A stretch of DNA of 64,000 bases from Saprospiraceae bacterium. Its GTDB lineage: Bacteria > Bacteroidota > Bacteroidia > Chitinophagales > Saprospiraceae. Below, one piece after another: positions 63,040 to 64,000 of this stretch. The stretch spans positions 1 to 64,000 of the forward strand of contig JAHDFX010000002.1 of assembly GCA_020627965.1 (NCBI GenBank). Reading direction: 5' to 3'. The position numbers were made by a program, and so were the translations under genes. Every line of letters begins with the position of its first letter. Within the stretch, counting starts at the first letter, position 1. The notes beneath the pieces are model-generated. The model made no database searches. It was not told the DNA's origin and was given only the letters and a program-made list of their open reading frames with translations.

Positions 63040-64000
63040 TTTTTTCCAACCATGCAGGTTTTGCTCAACAAATGTTTTAGGATAATCTTCTACACCCGGG
63101 AAACCTAGCTTAATGTCTCTCCCATCATGTGGAATATGTGCCGTACCGAAGATATAATCCCAAATTGCCAATGTCAATCCGAAATTGATACCATAACGAC
63201 GATCTTCCGGCAGATTATAGGCGTGATGCCAAATATGCATTTCAGGGCTGTTGAAAATAATTTTCATAAATGGTCCAACTAATAGGGCAACTAAAGCTGA
63301 TACACTCAACAATACCCCTAAACCTTCTAATATCTCTAATTGCATTTGTATCCAGATAAATAAACCGATCAAGGCACCTAAAAATGCCCCCGAAACTCTC
63401 CCACTGACCGTAATATTGGAATGATTATAATGCCCTACCAATGTTGTAAAGAAATATACCACAAAGAAATCGTCTATACCAAAACCGATCATTGCCAGTG
63501 GAATGTATTGGATAGCACCATAAACAATATTTTCCATCCAATGATAACGCAGGTGTGCCGCAAAGCCCATTTGTTCTACAGAGTGATGTACTTTATGAAA
63601 TTCCCAGAGAAAATTAAACCGATGCAGCAGACGATGTGTCCACCATTGTATAAAATCACGAATAACAAATAGAACCAGCAATTGTATCCAAACTGCCCAG
63701 CTAGCTATCTTTATTGCAACCAGATTAGTAATGCCCAATAAACCAAGAAAGTCTTTAAAGAGATTAACAAATACCTCAGAAGCTGCATTGTAAATAATCA
63801 ATGAAAACAGGAAAAAATTGAAAAACATATAGAAGAAGTCCAACCAGAAATCTTTTCTGAAGCGTGGCTGACCTGCTCTCCAGGGACGCAGTATTTCCAG
63901 TCCAAAAAAGAAGGCCGATACCCCAAGTAGCATATAGAAATAATTATTCCAACCGGGTTGTATGATCTGTTGCCAAAGATACGAGGCATAACCAGTATAG
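63034..64000 (-). CDS. Fatty-acid hydroxylase/sterol-desaturase superfamily protein (5' end beyond window)
   Basis: The track starts it at an internal Met (63933), but the same frame stays open to the edge (SYLWQQIIQPGWNNYFYMLLGV), so the true start lies outside. At least 320 residues. The di-iron His motifs are HRLLH (HX3H), HKVHH (HXXHH) and HIWHH (HXXHH), embedded among about six membrane segments. Such proteins hydroxylate or desaturate lipids with O2, for example forming hydroxy or sphingoid lipids or carotenoids. The product cannot be told from sequence. Confidence 0.88.
   Translation of the reverse strand, partial: YTGYASYLWQQIIQPGWNNYFYMLLGVSAFFFGLEILRPWRAGQPRFRKDFWLDFFYMFFNFFLFSLIIYNAASEVFVNLFKDFLGLLGITNLVAIKIASWAVWIQLLVLFVIRDFIQWWTHRLLHRFNFLWEFHKVHHSVEQMGFAAHLRYHWMENIVYGAIQYIPLAMIGFGIDDFFVVYFFTTLVGHYNHSNITVSGRVSGAFLGALIGLFIWIQMQLEILEGLGVLLSVSALVALLVGPFMKIIFNSPEMHIWHHAYNLPEDRRYGINFGLTLAIWDYIFGTAHIPHDGRDIKLGFPGVEDYPKTFVEQNLHGWKKS

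Overview
The window looks like chromosome from a Bacteroidota bacterium, most likely of the Saprospiria/Chitinophagia kind. It has low GC. Four secreted proteins end in type IX secretion (T9SS) type A sorting domains. It also carries HYR, LRR and 3-coathanger modules, an OmpA/PD40/TPR protein, a TonB receptor with a carboxypeptidase-like plug extension, LytTR and TPR-kinase signalling, and many TAnnTTTG-type -7 promoter boxes. No rRNA, tRNA, integrase, transposase or CRISPR array was seen. The left and right edges cut through genes (cas10 and a sterol-desaturase-family gene).

Layout. 0-1.7 kb: the end of a type III CRISPR-Cas operon on the minus strand (small HTH protein, cas6, start of cas10). 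1.8-8.2 kb: an unknown helical protein, a small secreted protein, a NhaC antiporter and a large LRR/HYR surface protein. 8.5-14.8 kb: a T9SS FG-GAP protein, a PAS histidine kinase, then a cluster made of a clan-CD-like cysteine-peptidase-fold protein (DUF6345-like), a free-standing FTP-like propeptide protein and a Kazal-type lipoprotein. 14.8-25 kb: GrpB, an OmpA/PD40 protein, and a surface group of PLD-like, TonB-receptor and lamin-tail proteins. 25-32 kb: pckA, a three-gene phosphorelay headed by a LOV photoreceptor kinase, and an ABC-F ATPase. 32-35.6 kb: ornithine-cyclodeaminase-like, threonine-synthase-like and homoserine-kinase-like genes. 35.7-44.7 kb: a subtilisin, a LytTR/TPR-kinase operon, enoyl-CoA hydratase and a CaCA antiporter. 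44.8-50.5 kb: a di-haem peroxidase, an unknown secreted protein, and thiS-thiC behind a TPP riboswitch. 50.5-57.4 kb: a glucosaminidase-family protein, a TauE/SafE gene remnant, an exosortase pair, an OmpA-like lipoprotein with a membrane pseudokinase-PKD protein, and nupC. 57.6-64 kb: udk, a YdjM-like protein, holA, a PaaE-like reductase, patatin, an alpha/beta hydrolase and the partial desaturase.

Repeats are the most unusual feature. Two almost identical 171-base copies of a wholly palindromic, MITE-like element lie 16 kb apart. One of them exactly fills the gap between the threonine-synthase-like and kinase genes, sharing the stop codon of the first and the start codon of the second. A second family (ATAACAC-rich leaders) lies directly 5' of three genes. 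A third (GAGACCG palindromes) lies directly 3' of two genes. A 15-base repeat forms a two-armed hairpin upstream of the Kazal gene. Several terminators share the stem CATCCCGAAT.

How the genes work together: thiS-thiC is a clear riboswitch-controlled unit; nupC and udk fit nucleoside uptake and salvage; the LOV kinase, response regulator and receiver-kinase fit a light-responsive relay; the lamin-tail, TonB and PLD group fits surface breakdown and uptake of phosphodiester polymers. The best candidates for undescribed systems are the peptidase-like/propeptide/Kazal cluster, the pseudokinase-PKD/OmpA pair, the exosortase pair, and the OCD/ThrC/kinase trio with its palindromic linker. All functional statements come from reading motifs by eye; no database search was possible.
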